This document shows, one piece after another, positions 9,296-18,659 of a stretch of DNA of 64,000 nucleotides. The notes under the pieces were generated by a model, which was not told where the DNA came from, searched no databases, and saw only the letters and a list, made by a program, of their open reading frames with translations. The position numbers and the translations under genes were made by a program. The stretch comes from Citrobacter werkmanii NBRC 105721 (GTDB lineage Bacteria; Pseudomonadota; Gammaproteobacteria; Enterobacterales; Enterobacteriaceae): NCBI GenBank assembly GCA_000759755.1, contig BBMW01000002.1, positions 326,041 through 390,040 on the forward strand, given 5' to 3'. The stretch's first letter is position 1. Each line of letters begins with the position of its first letter.

Positions 9296-10551
9296 TGCTG
9301 TCCTCCTGCACGTTTCGCAATGTCATGTGCGGCGTGTAAGGCACTGACTGCGCATACGCCGCCTCCGCAACCCTCGGCAATAGGGTCGAAACCACCGAGA
9401 ACAGAACCGATGGCATACATATTTTCTACCGTTTTACCCGCCAGTGACGGGCGCAGCGTAGCGTCGGTTGTGACGCCAAACTTTTGCCACGGTTGCGGAT
9501 CGAAGACGTCGCGTTGATACCACTCGGCGCGGGTGGTGGTTTGCTGTACATCCAGCCCGAGGATCGGTTCGTGGATGGCCTCTCTCGTGGCGATCAGTCC
9601 GCTGCTGAAAAAGCTGCCGCTGGCGAGCACGGCGAAGCGTGGACGCAACGGGATATCGGCATGGTTACGGGTCCAGATTTCACTGACTACGCCGTCCTGA
9701 CAGGTGATTTTCTTCACTTCATCACCCGGCATCCAGACGCCGCCCTGGCGCACAAACTGGCGCTGCAATTTGTTGTGCAGACGCATACCCAGTACCGAAG
9801 GCGGTAGAGTTGGTAGCAACGTTAACGAGCAGGGAAGGCGCTCGTTAAGCCAGTGCCAGAGGCGCTCATCCACCAGGCCGAAACAGGCTGGCATAATGAT
9901 CATGTCGCAGGTTTTTGCCTGTGGCAGTAAAGCATCATAGAGCAGCGACCATTTATCTTCGTTGTCCAGCAGGCGCGCAATATTGACGGCGCGAAACTCG
10001 GTCGGGTTGTCACGCAGGACATCCAGCTCGGGCAGATCGATTTCGGCTGTCTCGACGCTGAGATTACGCTGGCGCAGTGAGGCCGCGGCGAGATGCGCCT
10101 GAAAATCCAGTAAACCGCTGATACCGACAACGCAGATACGCTGTGCGGACAGTGGCCACACCGGAACTTCTGGGGAACTTAACCAGGTTGAGCGCAGAGT
10201 TCCCAACGGGGTTACGCGTTGATGTGACTGGCGTACCTTGCCCTGCAAATGCGTTCCGCATTCATCCAGCAGATCCTGCGCCTGCTGGGCCAGCTCCAGG
10301 ACGTTCTGTGTTCCGATGGTGCTATACGGATGCGTGGGCGCCTGAGTACGCAGCGCATTCAGACCTGCTTCTATCTCTACCACCGGTTGACCATCGGGTA
10401 AGTTGCTGAGCAAATCCAGTGAGCCGGAGGAAAAATGCAAGGCGCTTTGGCCGCGCGTGACAATCGTACAGCGCAACCCGCTTTTTTGCAGCTGCAGGCC
10501 GCACAGCAGTCCGGCCAGGCCGCCGCCGATAATGACGGTATCAAATTTCAT
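9292..10551 (-). CDS. glpB: GlpB, anaerobic glycerol-3-phosphate dehydrogenase subunit B
   Basis: 419 residues from [20 protein letters not shown], an FMN/FAD-binding Rossmann start that defines the true N-terminus. The frame is open further upstream, but that part lies inside glpA and has no family match. It is part of the GlpAB catalytic dimer converting sn-glycerol-3-phosphate to dihydroxyacetone phosphate. A second dinucleotide-type segment near the C-terminus reads [21 protein letters not shown]. It overlaps glpA by 11 bases and glpC by 4. Confidence 0.96.
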   Translation of the reverse strand: MKFDTVIIGGGLAGLLCGLQLQKSGLRCTIVTRGQSALHFSSGSLDLLSNLPDGQPVVEIEAGLNALRTQAPTHPYSTIGTQNVLELAQQAQDLLDECGTHLQGKVRQSHQRVTPLGTLRSTWLSSPEVPVWPLSAQRICVVGISGLLDFQAHLAAASLRQRNLSVETAEIDLPELDVLRDNPTEFRAVNIARLLDNEDKWSLLYDALLPQAKTCDMIIMPACFGLVDERLWHWLNERLPCSLTLLPTLPPSVLGMRLHNKLQRQFVRQGGVWMPGDEVKKITCQDGVVSEIWTRNHADIPLRPRFAVLASGSFFSSGLIATREAIHEPILGLDVQQTTTRAEWYQRDVFDPQPWQKFGVTTDATLRPSLAGKTVENMYAIGSVLGGFDPIAEGCGGGVCAVSALHAAHDIAKRAGGQQ

Positions 10552-12169
10552 CCTGGTGCTCCTTTTCCAGACCGCACAATCCCTGATAGACCCAGCGCGT
10601 GAATTCGCTTTCGCGCAGCGCATCTCCCCAGGCGATAGGCTGCACGCCTTTCCAGCGCTCATTGAGGAAATCGGAAAGCTGGGTGATAGATTGCGCAGCA
10701 GTGGTGACATTAAAACGTTGCAGTAAACCTGCGGCGCGGCAGGCGCACAATTCGCCCTGGCAGGTCCCCATACCAACGCGGGTACGGCGACGTAAATCGA
10801 GCAGGCTGTTGACGGTTAAATTCTCGACGGCGTATTGCACTTCGCCCGCGGTGACCGCTTCACATTCACAGACCAGGCTACGGTGCTGACGACCTTCGCT
10901 AAGCCACGCCGGGGTGCGATCGCCGTGACGGTAGACCGCCGAACCGCGCAACGGCGCAGGCAATGAAATTACGCGTTTCAGCGTGTGCTCGGTGGATTCC
11001 TGCGAGCCTGGCATCGCGGTGTCTGCCGTGGTGCAAGGTTGAGAATTGCCCAGCTTGCGGCAAACGGCATCGGTGGCCCATTCCGCCATCAGACGGTAGG
11101 TCATCAGCTTACCGCCGGTAATGGTGATAAACCCATCCAGTCCGTCACGTTCAGCGTGATCGAACAGCACAATACCGCGGCTGACGTTACGACCGCTTGG
11201 ATCGTCGTCGCTGGCGACCAGCGGTCGCACACCTGAGTAGGCACGTAAAATGCGTGTTTTCGCCATAATCGGCGCCAGTTTCTCGCCTTCGCGCAGCAGA
11301 ATATCGACCTCTTCTGCGGTGACGCGGTTGCTGTCAATATCGTCGTAATCAATGTGCTGCGAGGTGGTACCAATGAGCGAAATGGTATCACCAGGCACCA
11401 GAATATCGGCGTCAGAAGGTTTACGGCAGCGATTAATGACATGCTGGTTTATACGATGATCCATAATCAGCAGCGAACCTTTGGCCGGGAACATCCGGAT
11501 ACTCAGATCGGCATATTCTGCAATGCGCTGGCCCCAGATCCCGGCGGCATTCACCACCACCGGCGCATGCAGGGACTGCATCTCACCCGTCAGATGATTG
11601 CGCACGTTAACGCCGCAAACCGTTGCCCCTTCGCGAATCAGCCCCGTCACTTCATGGGCCGTTAAGATAAGCGCGCCATGCTCACGCGCATCCAGCATGT
11701 TGGCGGCGGTTAAGCGGAAGGGATCGACCGTACCGTCCGGCACTTTAACTGCGCCAATCAACAGTGGGTTGACGGAGGGTTCGATAATGCGCGCCTGCTT
11801 AGGGTCAATCGCTTCTGCGCGAATACCGGCCTCTTCACAGGCGCGAATAAAGGTAGCCTGGAAGGAGAGCTCATCCTCCGGCAGGGTAATAAACAGACCG
11901 TCCGTCGGCTCAACGCAATGACGGGCGATACGTTTCAGAATTTGGTTTTCGCTGATGCACTCACGGGCAGATTCAGCGTCGGTGACGGCGTAGCGCGCAC
12001 CGCTATGCAGCAGGCCGTGGTTACGTCCGGTCGCGCCCGTGGCGATATCGTGGCGTTCCACTAAGATGACGCGCAACCCGCGCAGCGCACAGTCGCGTGC
12101 GATCCCTGCACCTGTTGCTCCTCCACCAATGATAATCACGTCACTTGTTTGCGAGTCGCGAGTTTTCAT
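10541..12169 (-). CDS. glpA: GlpA, anaerobic glycerol-3-phosphate dehydrogenase, FAD catalytic subunit
   Basis: 542 residues, as in E. coli. The FAD-binding motif [20 protein letters not shown] is near residue 10. A C-terminal BFD-type [2Fe-2S] region has CECEAV...CQGELCACR around residues 425-475. It oxidises glycerol-3-phosphate with fumarate or nitrate as final acceptor through GlpC and menaquinone. First gene of glpABC, divergent from glpTQ, so both operons share one control region. Confidence 0.97.
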   Translation of the reverse strand: MKTRDSQTSDVIIIGGGATGAGIARDCALRGLRVILVERHDIATGATGRNHGLLHSGARYAVTDAESARECISENQILKRIARHCVEPTDGLFITLPEDELSFQATFIRACEEAGIRAEAIDPKQARIIEPSVNPLLIGAVKVPDGTVDPFRLTAANMLDAREHGALILTAHEVTGLIREGATVCGVNVRNHLTGEMQSLHAPVVVNAAGIWGQRIAEYADLSIRMFPAKGSLLIMDHRINQHVINRCRKPSDADILVPGDTISLIGTTSQHIDYDDIDSNRVTAEEVDILLREGEKLAPIMAKTRILRAYSGVRPLVASDDDPSGRNVSRGIVLFDHAERDGLDGFITITGGKLMTYRLMAEWATDAVCRKLGNSQPCTTADTAMPGSQESTEHTLKRVISLPAPLRGSAVYRHGDRTPAWLSEGRQHRSLVCECEAVTAGEVQYAVENLTVNSLLDLRRRTRVGMGTCQGELCACRAAGLLQRFNVTTAAQSITQLSDFLNERWKGVQPIAWGDALRESEFTRWVYQGLCGLEKEHQDEI

Positions 12170-12245
12170 TGTTTTTCCTCACAGTTCGTTTTTTATCATT
12201 TAGCCACATAAAAAACATGGATTGTTTGATTTCGCGCATAATCGC

Positions 12246-12329
12246 TCATTATTCGAAAATGAAACGTGATTCCGTGCGCCTTTATGAACATTTGTCATAA
12301 ATCTGTAACAATATGTGCTGCGTTTCACA
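12246..12329. promoter_or_regulatory. glpABC/glpTQ divergent control region: GlpR-like operators and a CRP site
   Basis: Three sites stand out in the 270-base gap. TCATTATTCGAAAATGA (12246-12262) and an imperfect palindrome TTTATGAACAT/TTGTCATAAA (12281-12301) resemble GlpR repressor operators. TGTGCTGCGTTTCACA (12314-12329) matches the CRP consensus TGTGA-N6-TCACA at nine of ten positions. This fits the known control of glp genes by GlpR and cAMP-CRP. FNR/ArcA sites were not resolved. Confidence 0.7.
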
Positions 12330-12439
12330 TTTTTGTTAGGTATCTTTCCTTAACATCGCGGCCACACTGGAAGCGGTAGGGTAGTAATGACGAACTGCAG
12401 TGTTTACTTCGAATGAAAGACGGCCACGGAGGCTACACT

Positions 12440-13798
12440 ATGTTGAGTATTTTTAAACCAGCGCCACATAAGGCGCGTTTGCCTGCTACGGAGATCGATC
12501 CGACATATCGTCGATTGCGTTGGCAGATTTTCCTGGGGATTTTCTTTGGTTATGCCGCGTACTATCTGGTACGTAAGAACTTCGCCCTGGCGATGCCATA
12601 TCTGGTTGAGCAGGGTTTCTCTCGCGGCGATCTGGGTTTTGCCTTATCTGGTATCTCCATCGCTTACGGATTTTCGAAATTCATCATGGGGTCCGTTTCG
12701 GATCGCTCGAATCCGCGCGTTTTCCTGCCAGCAGGTTTGATTCTGGCTGCCGCAGTGATGTTGTTTATGGGCTTTGTGCCGTGGGCGACATCGAGCATTG
12801 CGATTATGTTTGTGCTGCTGTTCCTTTGCGGATGGTTCCAGGGGATGGGGTGGCCGCCGTGTGGCCGTACCATGGTGCACTGGTGGTCGCAGAAAGAACG
12901 TGGCGGTATTGTTTCCGTCTGGAACTGTGCGCACAACGTGGGCGGCGGTCTGCCTCCTCTGCTGTTCCTGCTCGGTATGGCCTGGTTCAATGACTGGAAA
13001 GCGGCGCTGTATATGCCTGCTTTCGGTGCGATTGTGGTTGCGCTGTTCGCCTTTGCGATGATGCGTGATACGCCGCAGTCCTGCGGCCTGCCGCCTATCG
13101 AAGAGTATAAGAACGACTATCCGGACGATTACAACGAGAAAGCGGAAGAAGAGCTGACTGCGAAGCAGATCTTCATGCAGTATGTACTGCCAAACAAACT
13201 GTTGTGGTACATCGCTATCGCTAACGTGTTTGTTTATCTGCTGCGCTACGGCATCCTGGACTGGTCACCGACCTACCTGAAAGAAGTGAAGCATTTCGCA
13301 CTCGATAAATCATCCTGGGCCTACTTCCTGTATGAATACGCGGGTATTCCGGGCACGCTGCTGTGTGGTTGGATGTCGGATAAAGTCTTCCGCGGCAACC
13401 GTGGCGCGACCGGCGTGTTCTTTATGACGCTGGTGACTATCGCGACCATCGTTTACTGGATGAACCCGGCAGGGAACCCGAACGTTGATATGGCTTGTAT
13501 GATTATCATCGGCTTCCTGATCTACGGCCCGGTCATGTTGATTGGTCTGCACGCGCTGGAACTGGCGCCGAAAAAAGCGGCGGGCACGGCGGCAGGCTTC
13601 ACCGGACTGTTCGGTTATCTCGGCGGTTCTGTGGCGGCGAGCGCCATTGTCGGCTACACCGTTGACTTCTTCGGCTGGGACGGCGGCTTTATGGTGATGA
13701 TTGGCGGTAGCGTGCTGGCGGTGATTCTGCTGGTGGTCGTCATGATTGGCGAAAAACGTCATCACGAAGAAATGCTGCAGAAACGTAACGGGGGCTAA
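12440..13798 (+). CDS. glpT: GlpT, glycerol-3-phosphate:phosphate antiporter
   Basis: 452 residues from [20 protein letters not shown], preceded by GGAGG. An upstream in-frame ATG at 12413 lacks both a ribosome site and family support. It is a 12-helix major facilitator of the organophosphate antiporter family. The substrate-binding R45 is present in [15 protein letters not shown], and the conserved [17 protein letters not shown] segment is intact. It exchanges cytoplasmic phosphate for external glycerol-3-phosphate and also admits fosfomycin. It shares an operon with glpQ, three bases downstream. Confidence 0.97.
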   Translation: MLSIFKPAPHKARLPATEIDPTYRRLRWQIFLGIFFGYAAYYLVRKNFALAMPYLVEQGFSRGDLGFALSGISIAYGFSKFIMGSVSDRSNPRVFLPAGLILAAAVMLFMGFVPWATSSIAIMFVLLFLCGWFQGMGWPPCGRTMVHWWSQKERGGIVSVWNCAHNVGGGLPPLLFLLGMAWFNDWKAALYMPAFGAIVVALFAFAMMRDTPQSCGLPPIEEYKNDYPDDYNEKAEEELTAKQIFMQYVLPNKLLWYIAIANVFVYLLRYGILDWSPTYLKEVKHFALDKSSWAYFLYEYAGIPGTLLCGWMSDKVFRGNRGATGVFFMTLVTIATIVYWMNPAGNPNVDMACMIIIGFLIYGPVMLIGLHALELAPKKAAGTAAGFTGLFGYLGGSVAASAIVGYTVDFFGWDGGFMVMIGGSVLAVILLVVVMIGEKRHHEEMLQKRNGG

Positions 13799-13801
13799 TT
13801 T

Positions 13802-14869
13802 ATGAAAACCACATTGAAAAGTCTCAGCGTGGCGCTGATGCTGGCTGGTATGGTTGTTAGCAGCGCGGCGGTCGCCGCCAATAAAATCGTGATTGCGCAC
13901 CGTGGGGCAAGCGGTTATTTACCTGAGCATACGCTGCCCGCGAAAGCGATGGCCTATGCTCAGGGCGCGGATTATCTGGAGCAGGATTTGGTGATGACCA
14001 AGGATGACCATCTGGTCGTCCTGCATGACCACTATCTGGACCGCGTCACCGATGTCGCTGAGCGTTTTCCGGATCGTGCGCGTAAAGATGGACGTTATTA
14101 CGCTATCGACTTTACTCTGGATGAGATCAAATCGCTGAAATTTACCGAAGGCTTTGATATCGAAAATGGCAAAAAGGTACAGACCTACCCTGGGCGCTTC
14201 CCAATGGGTAAATCTGATTTCCGCGTGCACACCTTCGAAGAAGAGATTGAGTTCGTTCAGGGACTGAATCACTCAACCGGTAAAAACATCGGTATTTATC
14301 CGGAAATGAAAGCGCCGTGGTTCCATCACCAGGAAGGGAAGGACATCGCAGCGAAAACGCTGGAAGTGCTGAAAAAGTACGGGTATACCAGCAAAAACGA
14401 CAAGGTTTATCTGCAGTGTTTTGATGTTGCGGAGTTAAAGCGCATTAAAAATGAACTGGAACCAAAGATGGGGATGGATCTCAATCTGGTGCAGTTAATT
14501 GCGTACACTGACTGGAATGAAACCCAGGAGAAAAAGCCGGACGGTAGTTGGGTTAATTACAACTACGATTGGATGTTCAAACCGGGTGCCATGAAACAGG
14601 TGGCACAGTATGCGGACGGCATTGGGCCGGACTACCACATGCTGGTTGATGAGAAGTCGAAAAAAGGCAATATCTCGTTAACTGGTATGGTTCAGGACGC
14701 GCATCAGAACAAGATGGTGGTGCATCCTTATACGGTTCGTGCCGATCAGCTACCGGATTACACTACTGACGTAAACCAGCTGTATGACATTCTGTATAAC
14801 AAGGCGGGCGTTGACGGGTTGTTCACCGATTTCCCCGACAAAGCAGTGAAATTCCTGAATAAAGAGTAA
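13802..14869 (+). CDS. glpQ: GlpQ, periplasmic glycerophosphodiester phosphodiesterase
   Basis: 355 residues with a signal peptide cleaved near VVSSAAVAA. The GDPD fold is shown by IAHRGASGYLPEHTL (catalytic His and Glu), EQDLVMTKDDHLVVLHD and the later PEMKAPWFH. It hydrolyses deacylated phospholipids such as glycerophosphocholine to glycerol-3-phosphate, which GlpT then imports. It is co-transcribed with glpT and ends before a strong hairpin. Confidence 0.97.
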   Translation: MKTTLKSLSVALMLAGMVVSSAAVAANKIVIAHRGASGYLPEHTLPAKAMAYAQGADYLEQDLVMTKDDHLVVLHDHYLDRVTDVAERFPDRARKDGRYYAIDFTLDEIKSLKFTEGFDIENGKKVQTYPGRFPMGKSDFRVHTFEEEIEFVQGLNHSTGKNIGIYPEMKAPWFHHQEGKDIAAKTLEVLKKYGYTSKNDKVYLQCFDVAELKRIKNELEPKMGMDLNLVQLIAYTDWNETQEKKPDGSWVNYNYDWMFKPGAMKQVAQYADGIGPDYHMLVDEKSKKGNISLTGMVQDAHQNKMVVHPYTVRADQLPDYTTDVNQLYDILYNKAGVDGLFTDFPDKAVKFLNKE

Positions 14870-14875
14870 TGGCAC

Positions 14876-14908
14876 AAGGCCTGTGATGCACCTCCGGTCA
14901 CAGGCCTT
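14876..14908. terminator. Hairpin terminator between glpQ and the LysR gene
   Basis: AAGGCCTGTGA and TCACAGGCCTT form a perfect 11-bp stem with an 11-base loop, six bases after the glpQ stop, between convergent genes. It is probably bidirectional. Confidence 0.8.
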
Positions 14909-14929
14909 ATTGGATAACGTTAGTAACTG

Positions 14930-15808
14930 TTAGATAAGGCCGTCTGCTGTCAACGTTTCCATACAAGCCTGCAGGAGAAATAAAGGGCTGCCGTCCACCG
15001 GCGGCTCTTTTGCCAGTAACGAAATCTGTCGATAGAACGTCGGCTCCAGCGCCACCGAGCGAATCTCCCCGCCAGCGGCTTTCAGCGTCAATTCCGGTAA
15101 TAATGCAATACCCAGCCCCTGCCGAATAAAGCTCATCGCGGTATCCGGATGGTTAAATTCGTATTTAATAACCGGCTCGATACCTTTCTCTTTAAATAGC
15201 GTCATGATGCTTAATTCATAGCGCCCTTTACTGATAATCAGCGGTTCTCCCACCAACTGTTCAACCGTAACCGCGGTATTGGCTGCCAGAGGATGGTTTT
15301 CGGGAACCACGACGGTAAATTTGTCGCGATAGATCGGTACGCAGTACATGCCAGTCACCGGAAAATGCACAAATCCAGCATCAATATCCCCGCTGCGCAG
15401 GGAATCCACGATCGCCGTGCTGTTCTCTTCGAAGGGAATGATTTTGATGTGCGGATGGTGCTGCTCGAAGTGGTGGATAATGCCCGGTAAAATGCAGGCG
15501 CAGGCGCTGGGAAAGCAGCCGATGCGCAGGGTTCGGGCTGGGTTTTTTCGCTCCTGCTCGGCAATCTCTTTCACCGCGTTGGTTTCTGAAACGATCATGC
15601 GCAGGTGCGGTACGATCCGTCTTCCAACGGGGGTGAGCTGAATGTCTTTGCGGCGCTCGCGGATAAGACATTCGACTCCCAGCTCTTCTTCAAGCGCCGA
15701 AATTGCCTGGCTTACAGCGGATTGGGTCATATACAGCCGCTTACTGGCTTCGGTAAAACCGCCGCATTCAAGCACCGCAAGCAGGGCGTGGATTTGGGTT
15801 AATGTCAT
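14930..15808 (-). CDS. LysR-family transcriptional regulator
   Basis: 292 residues. The N-terminal winged helix-turn-helix is typical (MTLTQIHALLAVLECGGFTE, then KRLYMTQSAVSQAISALEEE). A periplasmic-binding-protein-like effector domain covers about 90-290. It is divergent from an MFS transporter gene with 161 bases between, the usual arrangement for a regulator controlling its neighbour. A similar pair is found near glpQ in Salmonella, but not in E. coli K-12. The effector cannot be told from sequence. Confidence 0.9.
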   Translation of the reverse strand: MTLTQIHALLAVLECGGFTEASKRLYMTQSAVSQAISALEEELGVECLIRERRKDIQLTPVGRRIVPHLRMIVSETNAVKEIAEQERKNPARTLRIGCFPSACACILPGIIHHFEQHHPHIKIIPFEENSTAIVDSLRSGDIDAGFVHFPVTGMYCVPIYRDKFTVVVPENHPLAANTAVTVEQLVGEPLIISKGRYELSIMTLFKEKGIEPVIKYEFNHPDTAMSFIRQGLGIALLPELTLKAAGGEIRSVALEPTFYRQISLLAKEPPVDGSPLFLLQACMETLTADGLI

Positions 15809-15853
15809 TAGTTCCCTCTAATTAACAATATTAAAACGATTAATTTCTCTAAT
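15807..15853. promoter_or_regulatory. Candidate operator repeats for the LysR regulator
   Basis: Two related inverted repeats lie 32 bases apart. ATTAG-N6-CTAAT (15807-15822) overlaps the regulator's own start codon, and ATTAA-N5-CTAAT is at 15839-15853. Three helical turns separate them, so they would face the same side of the DNA. This fits autorepression plus control of the divergent transporter gene. Binding is inferred. Confidence 0.45.
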
Positions 15854-15969
15854 ATGATGAACCTGTTTACACTTGCGGTCTACCGTATAAATCACATTTT
15901 GACGCACCTCTCCGTTGCTCAGTTGAGCTGAGCGTTGCCTGCGTGCGCCGTCTGGACAGGTTGTCGAAT

Positions 15970-17160
15970 ATGAAAGAAAAACTGTGGACGAAGGATTTTT
16001 GGGCAATCACGATAATTAGCTTCATTATATTCTTTGTGTTTTATGTCCTGCTTACGTTATTACCGATCTATATTTCGGATCGCCTGCACGCCACGCCGGA
16101 TAAAGCCGGCTTATTGGTCACCTTCTTTTTAGGTGCCGCAATTGTTGTGCGTCCGTTCGCCGGGCAATGGGTGGGAAAATATTCGAATAAAACGATTCTG
16201 GTGCTCTCTTCTCTGGCCTTTTTGGTTGTCACTGCGCTGTATCCTGTTTGCCACTCAATTGAATCGCTGCTGTTTATTCGGGTGCTTCATGGGGTGACGT
16301 TTGGCGTCATTACCACGGTAAAAGGAACGATTTCCGCGCGGCTGATACCGGCCTCCCGACGTGGGGAGGGCATCAGTTTTTTCTCGTTGGCCATGGGACT
16401 GGCAATGGTTGTGGGGCCCTGGGTGGGGCTGAATATGGCACGCTGGGGCGCTTTTACCACCGCTTTCTGGCTGTGTAGCGCGGTTGCCGCGCTGGGTATT
16501 ATTCTGTCATTGATCGTCGCCGTACCACCGGTCATCCGTCATGCCGACGGCTCAAAACCGAAGCTGGGATTTGCGGCAATGTTTGACCGTGCCGCGCTGC
16601 CTTTCGCGATGGTGACGTTTTTCATGACCTTCTCCTATGCGGGCGTTTCTGCTTTTCTCGCGCTGTATGCGCGCGAGTTGGATCTGATGGCCGCCGCCAG
16701 TAATTTCCTGTTGTGCTACGCTATTTGCCTGATGATCTGTCGAACCTTTACCGGCAACATTTGTGATAAAAAAGGGCCGAAATACGTGGTATATCCGTGT
16801 TTGCTGGCCTTTACAGTGGGACTGGTGGCGCTTGGCTACACCAACGGCAGCATCATGATGATTATTGCCGGGGGATTAATCGGCATTGGTTACGGTTCGG
16901 TCACGCCGGTATTCCAGACACAAATTATTAGCTCGGTGGAACCGCATAAAATTGGCATCGCCAATTCGCTATTCTTTAATGCGATGGATGCGGGAATGGC
17001 GATTGGCGCGTTCATTATGGGGATGATGGTCGAGGGCGTGGGCTATAGGGCGATTTATCTGGTAGGGGCGCTGCTGGTGGTTTTAGCCGGGGCGCTGTAT
17101 ATCGCGCAGATGAAACGCCGCGGGGCGATGCCGCTGGTTAGCGCACATGAAGTGCACTAA
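15970..17160 (+). CDS. Major facilitator superfamily transporter
   Basis: 396 residues from MKEKLWTKDFWAITIISFII. A GTG-started frame nine codons longer exists, but the ATG has an ACAGG-like site and gives the usual short cytoplasmic N-terminus. There are about twelve membrane helices. The MFS loop 2-3 motif appears as RPFAGQWVGKYSNKT, and a second-half repeat as CRTFTGNICDKKG. Its substrate is unknown; efflux of a small molecule is plausible for this subgroup. Control by the divergent LysR protein is inferred. It ends three bases before yfaE, with no terminator between. Confidence 0.85.
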   Translation: MKEKLWTKDFWAITIISFIIFFVFYVLLTLLPIYISDRLHATPDKAGLLVTFFLGAAIVVRPFAGQWVGKYSNKTILVLSSLAFLVVTALYPVCHSIESLLFIRVLHGVTFGVITTVKGTISARLIPASRRGEGISFFSLAMGLAMVVGPWVGLNMARWGAFTTAFWLCSAVAALGIILSLIVAVPPVIRHADGSKPKLGFAAMFDRAALPFAMVTFFMTFSYAGVSAFLALYARELDLMAAASNFLLCYAICLMICRTFTGNICDKKGPKYVVYPCLLAFTVGLVALGYTNGSIMMIIAGGLIGIGYGSVTPVFQTQIISSVEPHKIGIANSLFFNAMDAGMAIGAFIMGMMVEGVGYRAIYLVGALLVVLAGALYIAQMKRRGAMPLVSAHEVH

Positions 17161-17163
17161 CCG

Positions 17164-17418
17164 TTACAGCTCAAGTTCAATATCGCCTTTTGCCCGGCAA
17201 CAGCAGGGCAATATTTCTCCCGGCTGAATAAAGGCCAGAGGTTCTGCAATCCAGTCCACCTGTCCCGCTACCAGGCGGGTACGGCAGGAACCGCAGTAAC
17301 CCTCACGACACTGGTATTCGACTTCAACATTGTGCGATTCGAGTGCGACCAGCAGGGAAGGGTGTTCATCCTGGCACAGCAGCTGTGTGCCAGAGATGCG
17401 TAGAGTAACGCGGCTCAT
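17164..17418 (-). CDS. yfaE: YfaE, [2Fe-2S] ferredoxin for ribonucleotide reductase cofactor maintenance
   Basis: 84-residue plant-type ferredoxin with the cluster motif CREGYCGSC and a distal cysteine in LPCCCRAKG. In E. coli it supplies electrons to rebuild the diiron-tyrosyl radical cofactor of NrdB. Its ATG (17418-17416) shares one base with the nrdB stop codon, so it is translationally coupled to its partner. Confidence 0.95.
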   Translation of the reverse strand: MSRVTLRISGTQLLCQDEHPSLLVALESHNVEVEYQCREGYCGSCRTRLVAGQVDWIAEPLAFIQPGEILPCCCRAKGDIELEL

Positions 17419-18548
17419 CAGAGTTGGAAGTTACTCAGATCGTCGGTATCAACTTCGGAATCGATCTGGCCGACCAGATAGGAGCTGACTTCCACTTCCT
17501 GCGGCGCAACCTGTACGTTATCGGACACCAGCCAGGTGTTGATCCACGGGATCGGGTTAGAACGCGTCTGGAACGGCAGATCCAGCCCAACAGCCTGCAT
17601 ACGAATGTTGGTGATGTACTCAACGTACTGGCACAGAATATCTTTGTTCAGGCCGATCATCGAACCGTCACGGAACAGATAGTCCGCCCACTCTTTCTCT
17701 TGCAGCGCGGCCTGCACGAACAGGTCGTAGCACTCTTGCTTACACTCTTCTGCGATTTCCGCCATCTCTGGGTCGTCTACACCGCTGCGCAGCAGGTTCA
17801 GCATGTGCTGCGTACCGGTCAGGTGCAGGGCTTCATCGCGGGCGATCAGACGAATAATTTTCGCGTTGCCTTCCATCAGTTCACGTTCGGCGAAGGCGAA
17901 GGAGCAGGCGAAGCTGACGTAGAAGCGAATGGCTTCCAGCGCGTTCACGCTCATCAGACACAGGTACAGCTTTTTCTTCAGCTCACGCAGGTTCACGACA
18001 ACCGTTTTGCCATTAACGGTATGGGTGCCTTCCCCTAGCAGATGCCAATAGCTGGTCATCTCGATCAATTCGTCATAGTAGCAGGAAATGCCTTCCGCGC
18101 GCTTCTGGATCTGCTCGTTGGTAACGATATCATCAAACACCACCGCCGGATCGTTCACGATGTTACGGATAATATGGGTGTAAGAGCGCGAGTGGATAGT
18201 TTCAGAAAACGCCCACGTTTCGACCCAGGTTTCCAGTTCAGGAATCGAGATTAACGGCAGCAGCGCGACGTTCGGGCTACGACCCTGAATGGAGTCCAGT
18301 AACGTCTGATACTTCAGGTTGCTGATGAAGATATGCTTTTCATGCTCCGGCAGCGCCTGGAAGTCGATGCGATCGCGGGAAACATCGACCTCTTCCGGAC
18401 GCCAGAAGAAAGAGAGCTGCTTTTCGATCAGTTTTTCGAAGATGTCATATTTTTGCTGATCGTAGCGGGCGACGTTCACCGGCTGGCCGAAGAACATCGG
18501 TTCCAGAAGCTGATCATTTTTCGTCTGTGAAAAAGTGGTGTATGCCAT
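17418..18548 (-). CDS. nrdB: NrdB, ribonucleoside-diphosphate reductase class Ia, beta subunit
   Basis: 376 residues from [17 protein letters not shown], with AAAGGA just upstream. Longer in-frame starts lie in the REP sequence and are rejected. Iron ligands D85, E116 and H119 and the radical tyrosine Y123 are all present ([16 protein letters not shown]). It generates the tyrosyl radical that starts deoxyribonucleotide synthesis on NrdA. The C-terminal tail ([13 protein letters not shown]) docks to NrdA. Confidence 0.97.
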   Translation of the reverse strand: MAYTTFSQTKNDQLLEPMFFGQPVNVARYDQQKYDIFEKLIEKQLSFFWRPEEVDVSRDRIDFQALPEHEKHIFISNLKYQTLLDSIQGRSPNVALLPLISIPELETWVETWAFSETIHSRSYTHIIRNIVNDPAVVFDDIVTNEQIQKRAEGISCYYDELIEMTSYWHLLGEGTHTVNGKTVVVNLRELKKKLYLCLMSVNALEAIRFYVSFACSFAFAERELMEGNAKIIRLIARDEALHLTGTQHMLNLLRSGVDDPEMAEIAEECKQECYDLFVQAALQEKEWADYLFRDGSMIGLNKDILCQYVEYITNIRMQAVGLDLPFQTRSNPIPWINTWLVSDNVQVAPQEVEVSSYLVGQIDSEVDTDDLSNFQL

Positions 18549-18573
18549 TGATGTGAATCCTTTGTGGGATGAG

Positions 18574-18651
18574 CGCCGGATGCGGTATAAACACCTTATC
18601 CGGCCTACAAACCGTGCAATCGTAGGCCGGGTAAGCGTAGCGCTACCCGGC
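18574..18651. repeat. REP/BIME pair between nrdA and nrdB
   Basis: Two palindromic REP units in opposite orientation lie inside the nrdAB operon: one from GCCGGATGCGG to TTATCCGGCCTAC (18574-18607), and one from GTAGGCCGGGTAAGCG to GCTACCCGGC (18622-18651). Such intercistronic elements can stabilise the upstream transcript. Confidence 0.85.
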
Positions 18652-18659
18652 AACATTCA

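Noticed and set aside
10552-10776. N-terminal extension of glpB by 75 codons
   Set aside because: It lies inside glpA and precedes the Rossmann start [11 protein letters not shown]; family length supports the ATG at 10551.
18549-18656. N-terminal extension of nrdB
   Set aside because: It would translate the REP pair; the ATG at 18548 has a good ribosome site and gives the exact family length.
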